Below, in pieces: positions 21,542 to 32,045 of a stretch of 64,000 nucleotides of DNA (positions within the stretch are counted from its first letter, which is position 1; each line of letters starts with the position of its first letter). A program made the translations under genes and the position numbers. The stretch is from Hevea brasiliensis (lineage: Eukaryota > Streptophyta > Magnoliopsida > Malpighiales > Euphorbiaceae). Where the stretch lies: assembly GCF_030052815.1 (NCBI RefSeq), contig NC_079509.1, positions 41,968,750 to 42,032,749 of the forward strand, in the 5' to 3' direction. The notes under the pieces are model-generated. The model made no database searches and was not told the DNA's origin. It saw nothing but the letters and a program-made list of their open reading frames with translations.

Positions 21542-22702
21542 TGAGTTTGTTGGACTGTCATATACAGAATCAGAGGCCTCCCAGCCACTGGTGGAACCAA
21601 TACTGATGGGTTTGACAGGTACTGCTTGATTTTCTCAAAAGCCTCTTGACAAATTGAATCCCATTGAGTAGTGTTGTTCTTTCGGAGTAGTATAAAAATA
21701 GGCTCAGCTTTGGCATTGAGATTGGAGATAAACCTTGATATGTAGTTCAACTTCCCCAAGAAACTACGTACCTCTCTTTCTGTTTTTGGGGATGGCATCT
21801 CTTGAATGGCTCGGACTTTGTCCGGATCAACTTCTATTCCTTTCTCGCTCACTATGAATCCCAACAATTTCCCAGATCTAGCTCCGAATATGCACTTTGC
21901 AGGGTTCAGTTTCAGCTGATATTTCCTGAGTCTCTCGAATACTTTCCTCATCACCTGCACATGACTCTCTTCTCCCCTAGATTTGATGATCATATCATCC
22001 ATGTATACCTCCACTTCTTTATGCATCATATCGTGGAATAATGTGACCATGGCACATTGGTAGGTTGCTCCAGCATTCTTTAACCCGAAAGGCATGACCC
22101 GATAGCAAAATACCCCCCATTGAGTGATAAAGGCAGTTTTCTCCTTGTCTCCCTCATCCATTGGGATTTGATTATACCCTACTACCCCATCTATACATGA
22201 ACACCTGCCCAATCCCGCAGCATTGTCTACTAACACATCAATGTGAGGGAGAGGGAAATCATCTTTTAAGCTTGCCTTATTAAGATCCCTGTAGTCAACG
22301 CACACCCTAACTCTCCCGTCCTTCTTCATTACCGGGACAACGTTAGCTATCCATTGGGGATATTTGACTACTTCCAGGAACCCAGCATCATACTGTTTCT
22401 TGACCTCATCCCTAACTTTGAGCAGTGTGTCAGGATTCATTTTTCTTAGCTTTCGCTTACGGACTCCCCCTAATTAGGGGAATTTTATGCGTCACTATCT
22501 GGGGGTCCAAACCAACCATATCATCATAGCTCCATGAAAATACGTCTAGGAATTCCCTGAGCAAACTGATCATATCTCCCAATTCTTTACTTTCTACCAC
22601 CTTAAGTTCCCTTTTTACTTCTTCGGTGCCTAAGTTTATGGTGCGCGCTTCGTCTCCACAAGGCACTAGGGAAGGTTCATCCCTTTCTTCTGTGAGCTCC
22701 AA
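21502..22702 (-). pseudogene. Tat 1 reverse transcriptase, frame broken
   Basis: Block 22702-22457 is the RT N-terminal linker (MISLLREFLDVFSWSYDDMVGL). Block 22440-21502 is the polymerase: GRVRVCVDYRDLNKASLKDDFPLPHID, GYNQIPM, FCYRVMPFGLKNAGATYQ and the catalytic VYMDDMIIKSR, then the connection region SFLGKLNYISRFI. A frameshift near 22450 separates the two blocks and a second one precedes RNase H. The protease expected upstream is absent (see the gag entry). Confidence 0.88.
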
Positions 22703-22980
22703 CTCAAAATCACTTGAAGTAATGACAGTTATGGGGATTTCAAAATTAACCAGAGGAATTTCTGAGTCTATTGAATTATTAGGTGCTAATTGATGAATGG
22801 TCCTGAATGAACGAAAATAGAATATATCATAAGGATAGAATTCAAACGGAAAGAAAAAGAGAATCGGAAATAAATGCGCTATTAATTCATTAAGATTTAC
22901 GACATAAGAAAAGGGTCCATTTACAATGTTACACTTGCCACCATGGACAAAATGATCAAGTGTAGAAAACCAAAGGTACT

Positions 22981-24756
22981 TTACTCGAAATTAAGTACAG
23001 GGATGTCCTCTGCTGTCCAGTTGTCCAGTTCTTGCCCCTCAGCTATTGGCGAGACCAGAGCCTCGTACAAGGAATCCAAGTGGATGACATCAATAGATGG
23101 TTCATCGGGTGATTCTTCGCTTTCATCCCCAGGTTCTATCATGTTCACGCCATTGCCTGTACCATGATTGGGCAATGGGTTTGAGGTAACATTGGGGAGG
23201 GAACCATTCCCCTCAATCTTCAACCACCCGTTTCTGATTAAAGCGTGCACTCTCCCTCTGAGTGCCCCGCAGTTGTCAGTTGAATGCCCTTGTGCCCCTC
23301 CATGATATTCACAACGGGCAGTGGCGTCATACCACCTGGGGTATGGTGGCTGAATTGGGTCTAGGAGAACTGGTACTATCTGGTTTATACCGACGAGGTA
23401 TCGGTATATTTCACTGAGTGGGAGGGGAAGGGGTGGATCAAGATTTCTTGGTGGTCTGGGGTTATTCTGAGGTGGTCTGGGTTGGGTAGGTGGAGGAGGA
23501 GGTCTAGGTTGATAATTTGTAGGTGGTGGGTATTGTGGGCATGTGTGTGGATAATTTGGGAAAGGAGGTGAAATGTTTACAACTGTTTGGCCATGAGGGG
23601 GAGGATATGGCCGGTAGTTATTTTGAGGAAGTGGGGAGTAATTATTTTGCCGGGTGACGGAATGCACATCACCTTCCTTCTTTTTGCCAAAACTGGCAGT
23701 TTTCTTCGCAGGATTCTCAGTCAACTCCTGCAACCGTCCCATTCTTAAATTAGCCTCTATTCTCTCACCGGCTTGGATGATGTCCGAGAAACTGTTGGAA
23801 GTGTTTCCAATCATCAAATTGAAGTAAGGAGCCTTCAATGTTTCAATGAACAGGGAGCATAATTCATTATCGGTCACTGGAGGATATACTTCTGCAGCCT
23901 TCTCTCTCCATCTTTGGGCATACTCCTTGAAGCTTTCCCTATCTCTTTGCACCAGGTTTTGGAGGTCCCTCCTTGTGGGGCCCACATCACAGTTAAATTT
24001 GTATTGCTTCAAGAATGCGTCTGCTAAATCCTTCCAGGAGCGCAGTTTGCTCCTTTCCAACTGAATACACCATCTCAGGGCTGCTCCAGAGAGGCTCTCG
24101 TGAAAGAAATGGACGAGAAGTTTGTCATCTTCTATTAAGGCAGACATTTTGGCAATGTAGGTTGCCAGGTGAATGCGGGGATCCGAGTTCTCGGTGTACT
24201 TGTTGAAATCCGGGACTTTAAATTTGGGTGGCACCACCACATCTGGCACCAATCTAAGTGAAGCCACATCGACTGAACCATACATGTTCAGCCCCTCTAT
24301 TACTCTCAATCTTTCCTCTAGAGCAGACAGTTTTTCATTTTCCCTGGTCTTATTTTCTCCTCCTACTGCAAAAGATACTCCCCCAGCTGGGAAATGAGGG
24401 GTGGAGTGAACCGGAGGGATCAGTATTGAAGGGTATGGGTCGGCATTTGAGATAGACGGGTAATGGGAGAAAGGTGGGTCATTATTTATAGTAGCTGGAT
24501 TGACAGTGATTGTCGGATCCGGGATAGGTAATTGAAAGGTGAAAGAGATTGAAGCTTGGTGAGGATCCATTGTTGTAGGTGGTGGGGGAGGTAATGGTAG
24601 GTTAGGTTCTGAAGTGGGTTTATTTTGGGACATCTCCCTCATTAGTCTCATAAGTTCTGAGACCTGATCCTTTAATTCGGAAACCTGTCCTTGTAGGTTC
24701 TGTACTTGTTCCTGATCTTCCATTATCTTCTTTGCTCGAGATCTTGTTAAGTACAC
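22981..24756 (-). CDS. Tat 1 gag, fused past a protease deletion
   Basis: An open frame of 591 codons. Residues ~1-45 look like a short coiled coil (VQNLQGQVSELKDQVSELMR). A Pro-rich stretch follows. The capsid (Retrotrans_gag) region spans about 180-350 (PKFKVPDFNKYTENSDPR, FFHESLSGAALRWCIQLE, LQNLVQRDRESFKEYAQRWR). A second Pro-rich stretch leads to a CEYHGGAQGHSTDNC knuckle-like motif near 490. After VNMIEPG the frame jumps directly into a segment (SPDEPSIDVIHLDSLYEALV) which in Tat element 2 lies beyond the protease. The protease and its flanks, about 1.6 kb in Tat 2, have been removed, and the junction happens to keep the frame. Confidence 0.85.
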   Translation of the reverse strand: MYLTRSRAKKIMEDQEQVQNLQGQVSELKDQVSELMRLMREMSQNKPTSEPNLPLPPPPPTTMDPHQASISFTFQLPIPDPTITVNPATINNDPPFSHYPSISNADPYPSILIPPVHSTPHFPAGGVSFAVGGENKTRENEKLSALEERLRVIEGLNMYGSVDVASLRLVPDVVVPPKFKVPDFNKYTENSDPRIHLATYIAKMSALIEDDKLLVHFFHESLSGAALRWCIQLERSKLRSWKDLADAFLKQYKFNCDVGPTRRDLQNLVQRDRESFKEYAQRWREKAAEVYPPVTDNELCSLFIETLKAPYFNLMIGNTSNSFSDIIQAGERIEANLRMGRLQELTENPAKKTASFGKKKEGDVHSVTRQNNYSPLPQNNYRPYPPPHGQTVVNISPPFPNYPHTCPQYPPPTNYQPRPPPPPTQPRPPQNNPRPPRNLDPPLPLPLSEIYRYLVGINQIVPVLLDPIQPPYPRWYDATARCEYHGGAQGHSTDNCGALRGRVHALIRNGWLKIEGNGSLPNVTSNPLPNHGTGNGVNMIEPGDESEESPDEPSIDVIHLDSLYEALVSPIAEGQELDNWTAEDIPVLNFE

Positions 24757-26041
24757 TTGCTTGGGTTGAACTGTGTGCTTGGTCAGACTTGCCTTGTTTG
24801 AAGCAATGTTGATTTTCTGTAGGGAGATAAATAAAAGCTTTTAGTGAATTTTGAATTTTGTAAAAGAAACTAAAGGTCCTGGTTCGGACGAAGGATACGG
24901 TGGCATTTGGAAGCCAAAATGAAATCTGCAGAAGGATGGTTGCATCAATTTTATCATGGCATCATTCGATAGTCTGACTGTGAATGACTGGATTGAATGC
25001 GCGTTCATGATACCTGTTCATATGGCATATCCAATTTTTTGCATAACCCTAGCGAGGGGGTTCCTACGGGAGTTATACTATTCATTCACAATTTTGCTAA
25101 ACAATGACCCGAACCGCCTAATAGGTTCAACAATGGTTTAGCATTCTGTTCTGATCTAAGAACTTCTTCTGCCGACTGACTCGAGGATGCCATGTTAAAA
25201 ATGATGTTTATCCTTTTACAGGCCTTATTTCGGTGATGCCTGCAGGAAAAATTTATTAGCAGGATAAATTCAGGTAATCTTGAATTATACTATTGGCAGA
25301 GTGACACCCGCACATTTATCAAAGTAGGAAAATGTGTAGGTTCTCTTAACAGTATGATTCAAGATTACCCTTAAAAATAAAAACAAAATAAAATAAATAG
25401 AATAGGGTAAGAGTAAGTATGCCCCTTTTGTCTTAACGTAAAGGAAAGCCCTAATACCGGCTAGGTGCTACCTAATCGGACAGTTCTATCTTACAAGGTA
25501 GCTTGCTACGGCTTCCAGCTATCGTGATAGTTTAGCTCAGGGTCTAATTTTCTAAAAGCCACAGGTTCCCAAATTGCCACTACTATAAACAGTAGAGCTC
25601 CATTCTATTCCCCATGATACTGTCGGGAAAATTCCACGGTATCACAGTGAATAGAATGAGTTCCAATTTGAGCAGAAGCCTTCACGGATACTAACGGGGT
25701 AAAACCCACGGGTACCGCTACATGACTCCCTCCTACTTTCCTAAAAGGGTAAGGAAGCCCGGGTATAGGGCTGAAGTGTGTGAGGACATCATGTGAGTGT
25801 TCAGTGTGTGAAGGGACACCTTTACCTCTTCCCAATTCAGGGGGATTTTTATTTTTCCCTTTTTTCCTTTTAAATGAAGAGCGTTGTAGAAAGTAAAACA
25901 AGCAAGACGGGCAAAATGGTTAGCAGGAATAACAATAATTAATGTATAGAATTTTTGCGGAGTGAGCCCACCTAACTATGATTTTGATCGCAACATTAAA
26001 TTTACTTTTGGACCTCTAGACCGGGGTTAAGTTTTATATCT
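24757..26041 (-). other. Tat 1 5' leader between primer site and gag
   Basis: About 1.3 kb without a convincing coding frame; a 98-codon minus frame at 25901-25605 has no recognisable domain. The leader is too short for the extra 5' ORF found in Ogre elements, which argues for a Retand/Grande-like layout. Confidence 0.6.
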
Positions 26042-26060
26042 TCCCCAGCGGAGTCGCCAA
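26042..26060 (-). other. Tat 1 primer-binding site
   Basis: On the minus strand TTGGCGACTCCGCTGGGGA follows the LTR end CTTGCGACA after two bases (GC). This TGGCGACTCCGCTGGGG type is seen in Tat/Ogre relatives and has been linked to tRNA-Arg; I cannot verify the tRNA here. Confidence 0.75.
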
Positions 26061-26459
26061 GCTGTCGCAAGGGGTTTTGCGGTCGCCTGGACGAACACTC
26101 ACTGAAGTGGGAAAAGTGAGGAGTCGCCACTTTAATTTTGAGGGAAATTAAAGAAAACCATTTGTGAAAGTAAGTTAAAATAAAACCACTTTAAAAATAG
26201 AGATTCTAGGTTCGGGGTCCATGAACGGGTGGGGAAGGTGTTAGGCACCCCACCTCGTCCCTCAATGAGGATAAGCAGATTTAACTTCACGTTCTTCATA
26301 GTTAGGAGGGTTCGAATGGAAATGTTAATCCTTTTGACCGAAAGGAATGTTTGATTTTTCACTAATCCGGATTGCCCAGATACATAAGTAAATGAGACGA
26401 CCTTAGTGAGTTGCTGTTGCGTGTTAATTTTATTTCAGGGGGAATCATCTTACGTATTT

Positions 26460-26965
26460 GTTAAAATTTAATTTGGAAATCGGATAAGAACTCTCCTCCG
26501 ATCTCCTTTAAATATTTATTAAAATTTTTAAGCTTGAGAATCGGATAAGAACTCTCCTCCGATCTCTATTTAAATATTTGATAAAATTTTTAAGTTTGAG
26601 AATCAGATAAGAACTCTCCTCCGATCTCTTTTTAAATATTTATTAAAATTTTAAGCTTGAGAATCGGATAAGAACTCTCCTCCGATCTCCTTTAAATATT
26701 CGATAAAATTTTTAAGTTTGAGAATCGGATAAGAACTCTCCTCCGATCCCCTTTTAAATATTTGATAAAATTTTTAAGTTTGAGAATCGGATAAGAACTC
26801 TCCTCCGATCTCTATTTAAATGTTTGATAAAATTTTTAAGTTTGAGAATCGGATAAGAACTCTCCTCCGATTCCCTTTTAAATATTTATTAAAATTTTTA
26901 AGTGAAAACCGGATAAGAACTCTCCTCCGATCTCCTTTATTTTAATAGGGATCGGATAAGGACTT
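26460..26965. repeat. LTR minisatellite, ~61-bp unit, about 8 copies
   Basis: Units contain cggataagaactctcctcc, then gatct, then an AT-rich arm (tttaaatatttgataaaattttta). Eight near-identical units are followed by one diverged unit (ggataaggacttttccgat). The inverted LTR copy has only about six. Confidence 0.9.
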
Positions 26966-27972
26966 TTCCGATCTCTAGAAACTTGATTGCAGCTATCCGT
27001 CACGAAATCCTAGAACTAAGGGTTTTGGCATTTAAAGATGCAGGGGCTCGGAATAAGGCTTCTTTTAACTCATTGGTATCTTGTAACTAGTCAGGAGATA
27101 CCAAACCGAATTTTCTGACCTTCCTATGTGGTCGCCTTACCAGTACCTTTTGATACCCGATCTATCCCATTTACCTATCTTAAAGTTCGATTTTACTCTG
27201 CCTTGTGTTGTCTTACTCAATTGTCTTTTGCATTATTCTAGTGATTCGGCCTTACTATTTTCCCGACTTATTGTTTGGACCTTTTATTATTTTTAAAGAG
27301 ACCCTTAAGACACGGTTACCTACATTTTACCCGACCCCTTTATACATTACTCGAGACTAGAAGACTTGCATTCAGAAATAACAAAGATTAACAAAAAGAA
27401 TGGACTGATCAACAAAGAAGTAAACTCGAGAGTAACCTTTTGGTATTCTTTAGCGCAATATAAACTTAGAAAAGAAAGAAACTACGTACATAAAAGAACA
27501 AAGGAAATGCGTAAAATGAAAATGAGCACTTAATAAAATGGCAATACGAGCACTCACCTGTAGGGAGCCAAATCTACTAAACTAAGTATGGAATCACAAA
27601 GCCTAATAGAACTGCAGGTTGGTAACCGGAAGATTAAGGTCCGCCTTGAAACGAAGGTTGCTTCGCTAAAATGCAATCAGGTCAAAATAATATTCGAGTT
27701 TAAATGAGATTAAGCCTGGACAATGGGAGTGGAACTAAAGAGAACAAAGAGCTGAAAATGAGAGCACCACAGGATAATGAACGAACTGAAAATAGAGAGT
27801 TTCAGTATTCAAGAATCCCTTTTGCAAGAAAACACTTTATAAAACTGGTTTCAAAAGTTTTTCTTATGAATGCTAAAAAAAATAGCAGAGCAATAAACTG
27901 AATTAAGTTTCAGAGTTCTTCCACTATAGTCACTGCCCTCTTTTCGTCCTCCTTGAACAGTTTTTCATGCAG

Positions 27973-27981
27973 GTATTTATA
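27973..27981 (-). promoter_or_regulatory. TATA box of the Tat 1 5' LTR
   Basis: Minus-strand TATAAATAC lies in a conserved context (gttcc before, ctgcatgaaaaactgttcaagg after) shared with the inverted LTR at 30655 and with Tat 2 at 52486-52494. Conservation in three copies supports a real promoter driving transcription toward 26063. Confidence 0.7.
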
Positions 27982-28569
27982 GGAACCGGGTGTTCCCCAT
28001 GGAGGGTCAGGATCTGTTTTGAAGGAGATGGAGGGTTAAGATTTTGAAGGACATGATCTAAGGGCTCGGGAATTAAAGAGAATCAGAACGGATGACTGGG
28101 ATCCCTTCCGGAGTATTTGTCCTTTTCTTTCTTCTAATCTGACGGCCCAAAGTTCTTGTCAAGAGCGATCCGAGGGCTAGGAGTGAAAGGCGCTGATCTT
28201 GTCGTTTTCTTCTTCGATCTGAGGGCTTCAAGCTCGTCCTTACAAGTAAGATCAATGGTGGAGATTAGGATGTACAGCGCTGTCCTGACGTACTCTGGCA
28301 CATGTCCGTAATGCGGGTGATTCTGGGGCGTGCGGTTGAGATTTCACGTGGAACGTTTTAACTAGCTCGACTCTGATTATGACGACAATCGGCAGGAACT
28401 GTCTTATTCTCTTTGTCTCCCGACCTCCCCTCCTTTCCGGTCTTTTCAACGTGATCCTTTTCCGATCTCTCATACCGGGTTCCTCTCTTCCAATCTCTCC
28501 TGACATGCTCTCTTCCGATCTTTCATGCCGGTCTCCCTTCTACCGATCTTTACCATACCAGTCTTCCTT

Positions 28570-29190
28570 TTTATCGGGTTCGGTCCAGTCAAAGCATTTA
28601 TTTCCCTCAATTCTCAAGGCGTCCGCTTCGTTTTCTGCTTGCAATAAATGCTCAAATTTTCCTATATATATACCTTCAACCGGGAAGCCCTACTTCATTT
28701 GACTTTCTCCTCTATTCTCCTCATTTTCCTTGTTCTAGCTGCTCCGGCAACAATCCCGGACAAAATGACCGCTTTTAATCTTTTTCCAGTTGTCCTCTTT
28801 GTTCCTTGCCTGAAAATTTACGATCCCAGTGATCGAAAAATCATAATGACCTTATCTGATAACAGTGAGAGAACTGGACTAATTAACTGATCTGGATCGA
28901 GGATCTCGATCGTGCCGATCTCGAATCGTTCGCCCGATATAATCGGCGAACTGGTTTCGGGCGAGAAGATTGCTAATATTCCCCTCAACACCGGTGACTG
29001 CTCTTTGGCGTTCATCTGGCTCCTCTCCACATTGGGTGTTCCGACAGCGGCTCGGTTTCGAGCGGTAACTTTGATGACGACCTCTCTCATTCTCATTAGA
29101 GTTATAGTCCCGCCAGTCGGTCTTTTGGTCAAACACATCTTTTGACTCAGCCACGAGACTAGGCTTTGACATAGGCCTTTTAGATAGGAT
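28570..29190. other. Extra ~600-bp segment in the Tat 1 LTR
   Basis: Compared with the Tat 2 LTR (around 52990-53010), this block is additional. It has its own plus-strand tatatatata at 28663-28672, palindromic gatcgaggatctcgatc, and GATC-rich sequence. A minus frame at 29172-28879 is basic and hydrophilic (KTDWRDYNSNENERGRHQSY), a little like the tail of a Tat gag. It may be a fragment of another element inserted into the LTR or a part lost from Tat 2. Confidence 0.45.
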
Positions 29191-29198
29191 GTTCCACC

Positions 29199-29345
29199 GA
29201 TCTCTAAAGATCGCTCTTATGATGTAATCAGACCTTTAATGTAATCCGATCTTTAGAGATCGCCCAAATGATGTAATTAGACCTTTAATGTAATCCGATC
29301 TCTAGAGATCGCCCAAATGATGTAATCAGATCTTTTCGGAAATAA
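29199..29345. repeat. 49-bp triplication with GATCTCTAGAGATC palindrome in U3
   Basis: Units begin at 29199, 29248 and 29297. Each has gatctNtagagatcgc, caaatgatgtaat and agacctttaatgtaatcc. The third unit contains the perfect 14-bp palindrome GATCTCTAGAGATC. One related unit is present at about 53010-53045 in Tat 2. In position it is upstream of the LTR TATA box, so it could be an enhancer-like array; this is inference. Confidence 0.7.
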
Positions 29346-30654
29346 AATTTATTTTGACAACTGTCGTTTTATTATTATTGCATTGATTATTTTTCCATCT
29401 CTGAAGTATTTATCCGATCTGACTCTTAATTTGAATGACACTTATCCGATCTGTAATTCAAAATACCTTGATCTGCCGCTCTATAGTTAACCGACCTCTT
29501 TATGGAATCTCCGGAATATTCGTGAGACGTGTCAGAACAGCTGACGAGTCTCGCTATCCGATGCATTACCTGGAACATCGTGAGCATTAAATGCTCGGAA
29601 CACCCAGTGTGGAGAGGAGCCAGATGAACGCCAAAGAGCAGTCACCGGTGTTGAGGGGAATATTAGTAGTCTTCTTGCCCGAAACCAGTTCACCGATTAT
29701 ATCGGGCGAACGATTTGAGATCGGCACGATCGAGGTCCTCGATCCAGATTGGTTAATTAGTCCAGTTCTCTCACTGTCATCAGGTAAGGTCATCATGATT
29801 TTTCGATCACCGGGATCGTAAATTTTCAGGCAAGGAACAAAGAGGACAACCGGAAAAAGATTAAAAGCGGTCATTTTGTCCGGGATTGTTGCCGGAGCAG
29901 CTAGAACAAGGAAAATGAGGAGAATAGAGGAGAAAGTCAAATGAGGTAGGGCATCCCAGTTGAAGGTATATAGAAAAATTTGAGCATTTATTGCAAGCAG
30001 AAAACGAAGCGGATGCCTCGAGAATTGAGGGAAATAAATGCTTTGACTGGATCGAACCCGATAAAAAGGAAGACTGGTGTGGTAAAGACCGGTAGAAGGG
30101 AGACCGGCATGAAAGATCGGAAGAGAGCATGTCAGGAGAGATTGGAAGAGAGGAACCCGGTATGAGAGATCGGAAAAGGATCACGTTGAAAAGACCGGAA
30201 AAGAGGGGAGGTCGGGAGACAAAGAGAATAAGACAGTTCCTGCCGATTGTCGTCATAATCAGAGTCGAGGTAGTTAAAACGTTGCAGGTGAAATCTCAAC
30301 CGCTCGCCCCAGAATCGCCCGCATTATGGACATGTGCCAGAGTACGTCAGGACAGCGTTGTACATCCTAATCTCCACCATTGATCTTACTTGTAAGGACG
30401 AGCTTGAAGCCCTCGGATTGAAGAAGAAAACGACAAGATCAGCGCCTTTCACTCCTAGCCCTCGGATCGCTCTTGACAAGAAATTTTGGGCCATCAGATT
30501 AGAAGAAAGAAAAGGACAAATACTCCAGAAGGGATCCCAGTCATCCGTTCTGATTCTCTTTAATTCCCGAGCCCTTAGATCATGTCCTTCAAAATCTTAA
30601 CCCTCCATCTCCTTCAAAACAGATCCTGACCCTCTATGGGGAGCACCCGGTTCC

Positions 30655-30663
30655 TATAAATAC
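30655..30663 (+). promoter_or_regulatory. TATA box of the inverted LTR
   Basis: TATAAATAC in the same context as the 5' LTR. It points toward 32447, away from the box at 27973, so the palindrome has two divergent promoters. Confidence 0.65.
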
Positions 30664-31649
30664 CTGCATGAAAAACTGTTCAAGGAGGACAAAAAGAGGG
30701 CAGTGACTATAGTGGAAGAACTCTGAAACTTAATTCAGTTTATTGCTTTGCTCTTTTTTTTAGCATTCAAAAGAAAAACTTTTGAAACCAGTTTTCTAAA
30801 GTGTTTTCTTGCAAAAGGGATTCTTGAATACTGAAACTCTCTATTTTCAGTTCGTTCATTATCCTGTGATGCTCTCATTTTCAGCTCTTTGTTCTCTTTA
30901 GTTCCACTCCCATTGTCCAGGCTCAATCTCATTTAAATTCGGGTATTATTTCGACCCGATTGCATTTTAGCGAAGCATCCTTCATGTCAAGGCGGACCTT
31001 AATCTTCCGGTTACCCATCTGCAGTTCTATTAGGCTTTGTGATTCCATACTTAGTTTAGTAGATTTGGCTCCCTACAGGTGAGTGCTCGTATTGCCATTT
31101 TATTAAGTGCTCGTTTTCATTTTACGCATTTCCTTTGTTCTTTTATGTACGTAGTTTCTTTCTTTTCTAAGTTTATATTGCGCTAAAGAATACCAAGAGG
31201 TTACTCTCGGGTTTACTTCTTTGTTGATCAGTCCATTCTTTTTGTTAATCTTTGTTATTTCTGAATGCAAGTCTTCTAGTCTCGAGTAATGTATAAAGGG
31301 GTCAGGTAAAATGTAGGTAACCTTGTCTTAAGGGTCTTTTTAAAAATAATAAAAGGTCCAAACAATAAGTCGGGAAAATAGTAAGGCCGAATCACTAGAA
31401 TAATGCAAAAGACAATTGAGTAAGACAACACAAGGCAGAGTAAAACCAAACTTTAAGATAGATAAATGGGATAGATCGGGTATCAAAAGGCACTGGTAAG
31501 GCGACCACATAGGAAGGTCGGAAAATTCGGTTTGGTATCTCCTGACTAGTTACAAGATACCAATGAGTTAAAAGAAGCCTTATTCCGCGCCCCTGCATCT
31601 TTAAATGCCAAAACCCTTAGTTCTAGGATTTCGTGACTGTAGTCAGAAT

Positions 31650-32045
31650 CAAGTTTCTAGAGATCAGAAAAGTCCTTATCCGATCCCTATTAAAATAAAG
31701 GAGATCGGAGGAGAGTTCTTATCTGGTTTTCACTTAAAATTTTAATAAATATTTAAAAGGGGATCAGAGGAGAGTTCTTATCCGGTTTCCACTTAAAAAT
31801 TTTAATAAATATTTAAAAGGGGATCGGAGGAGAGTTCTTATCCGATTCTCAAGCTTAAAATTTTTATAAATATTTAAAAAAGAGATCGGAGGAGAGTTCT
31901 TTTCCGATTCTCAAACTTAAAAATTTTATCAAATATTTAAATAGAGATCGGAGGAGAGTTCTTATCCGATTCTCAAGCTTAAAAATTTTAATAAATATTT
32001 AAAGGAGATCGGAGGAGAGTTCTTATCCGATTCCCAAATTAAATT
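31650..32045. repeat. LTR minisatellite in the inverted copy, about 6 units
   Basis: Complementary version of the 26460-26965 array (gatcggaggagagttcttat repeated). It has about six units against eight in the other arm. Confidence 0.9.

Larger units (their letters stand above)
26063..29599 (-). repeat. Tat 1 5' LTR, about 3.5 kb
   Basis: The U5 end is at 26063 (CCTTGCGACA on the minus strand), next to the primer site. The U3 end lies near 29599, judged from the match of 29310-29599 to 53030-53295 of Tat element 2. The LTR holds a ~61-bp minisatellite, a TATA box, many tccgatc/gatcgga motifs and a 49-bp triplication. Bases 26063-29044 recur inverted at 29595-32447. Confidence 0.8.

Noticed and set aside
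28073..30600. Several 60-130 codon frames in the Tat LTR palindrome, mirrored on both strands
   Set aside because: They are mirrored because the DNA is palindromic. They change with the strand, lack domains (apart from a weak Tat gag-like look at 29172-28879) and lie in LTR sequence.
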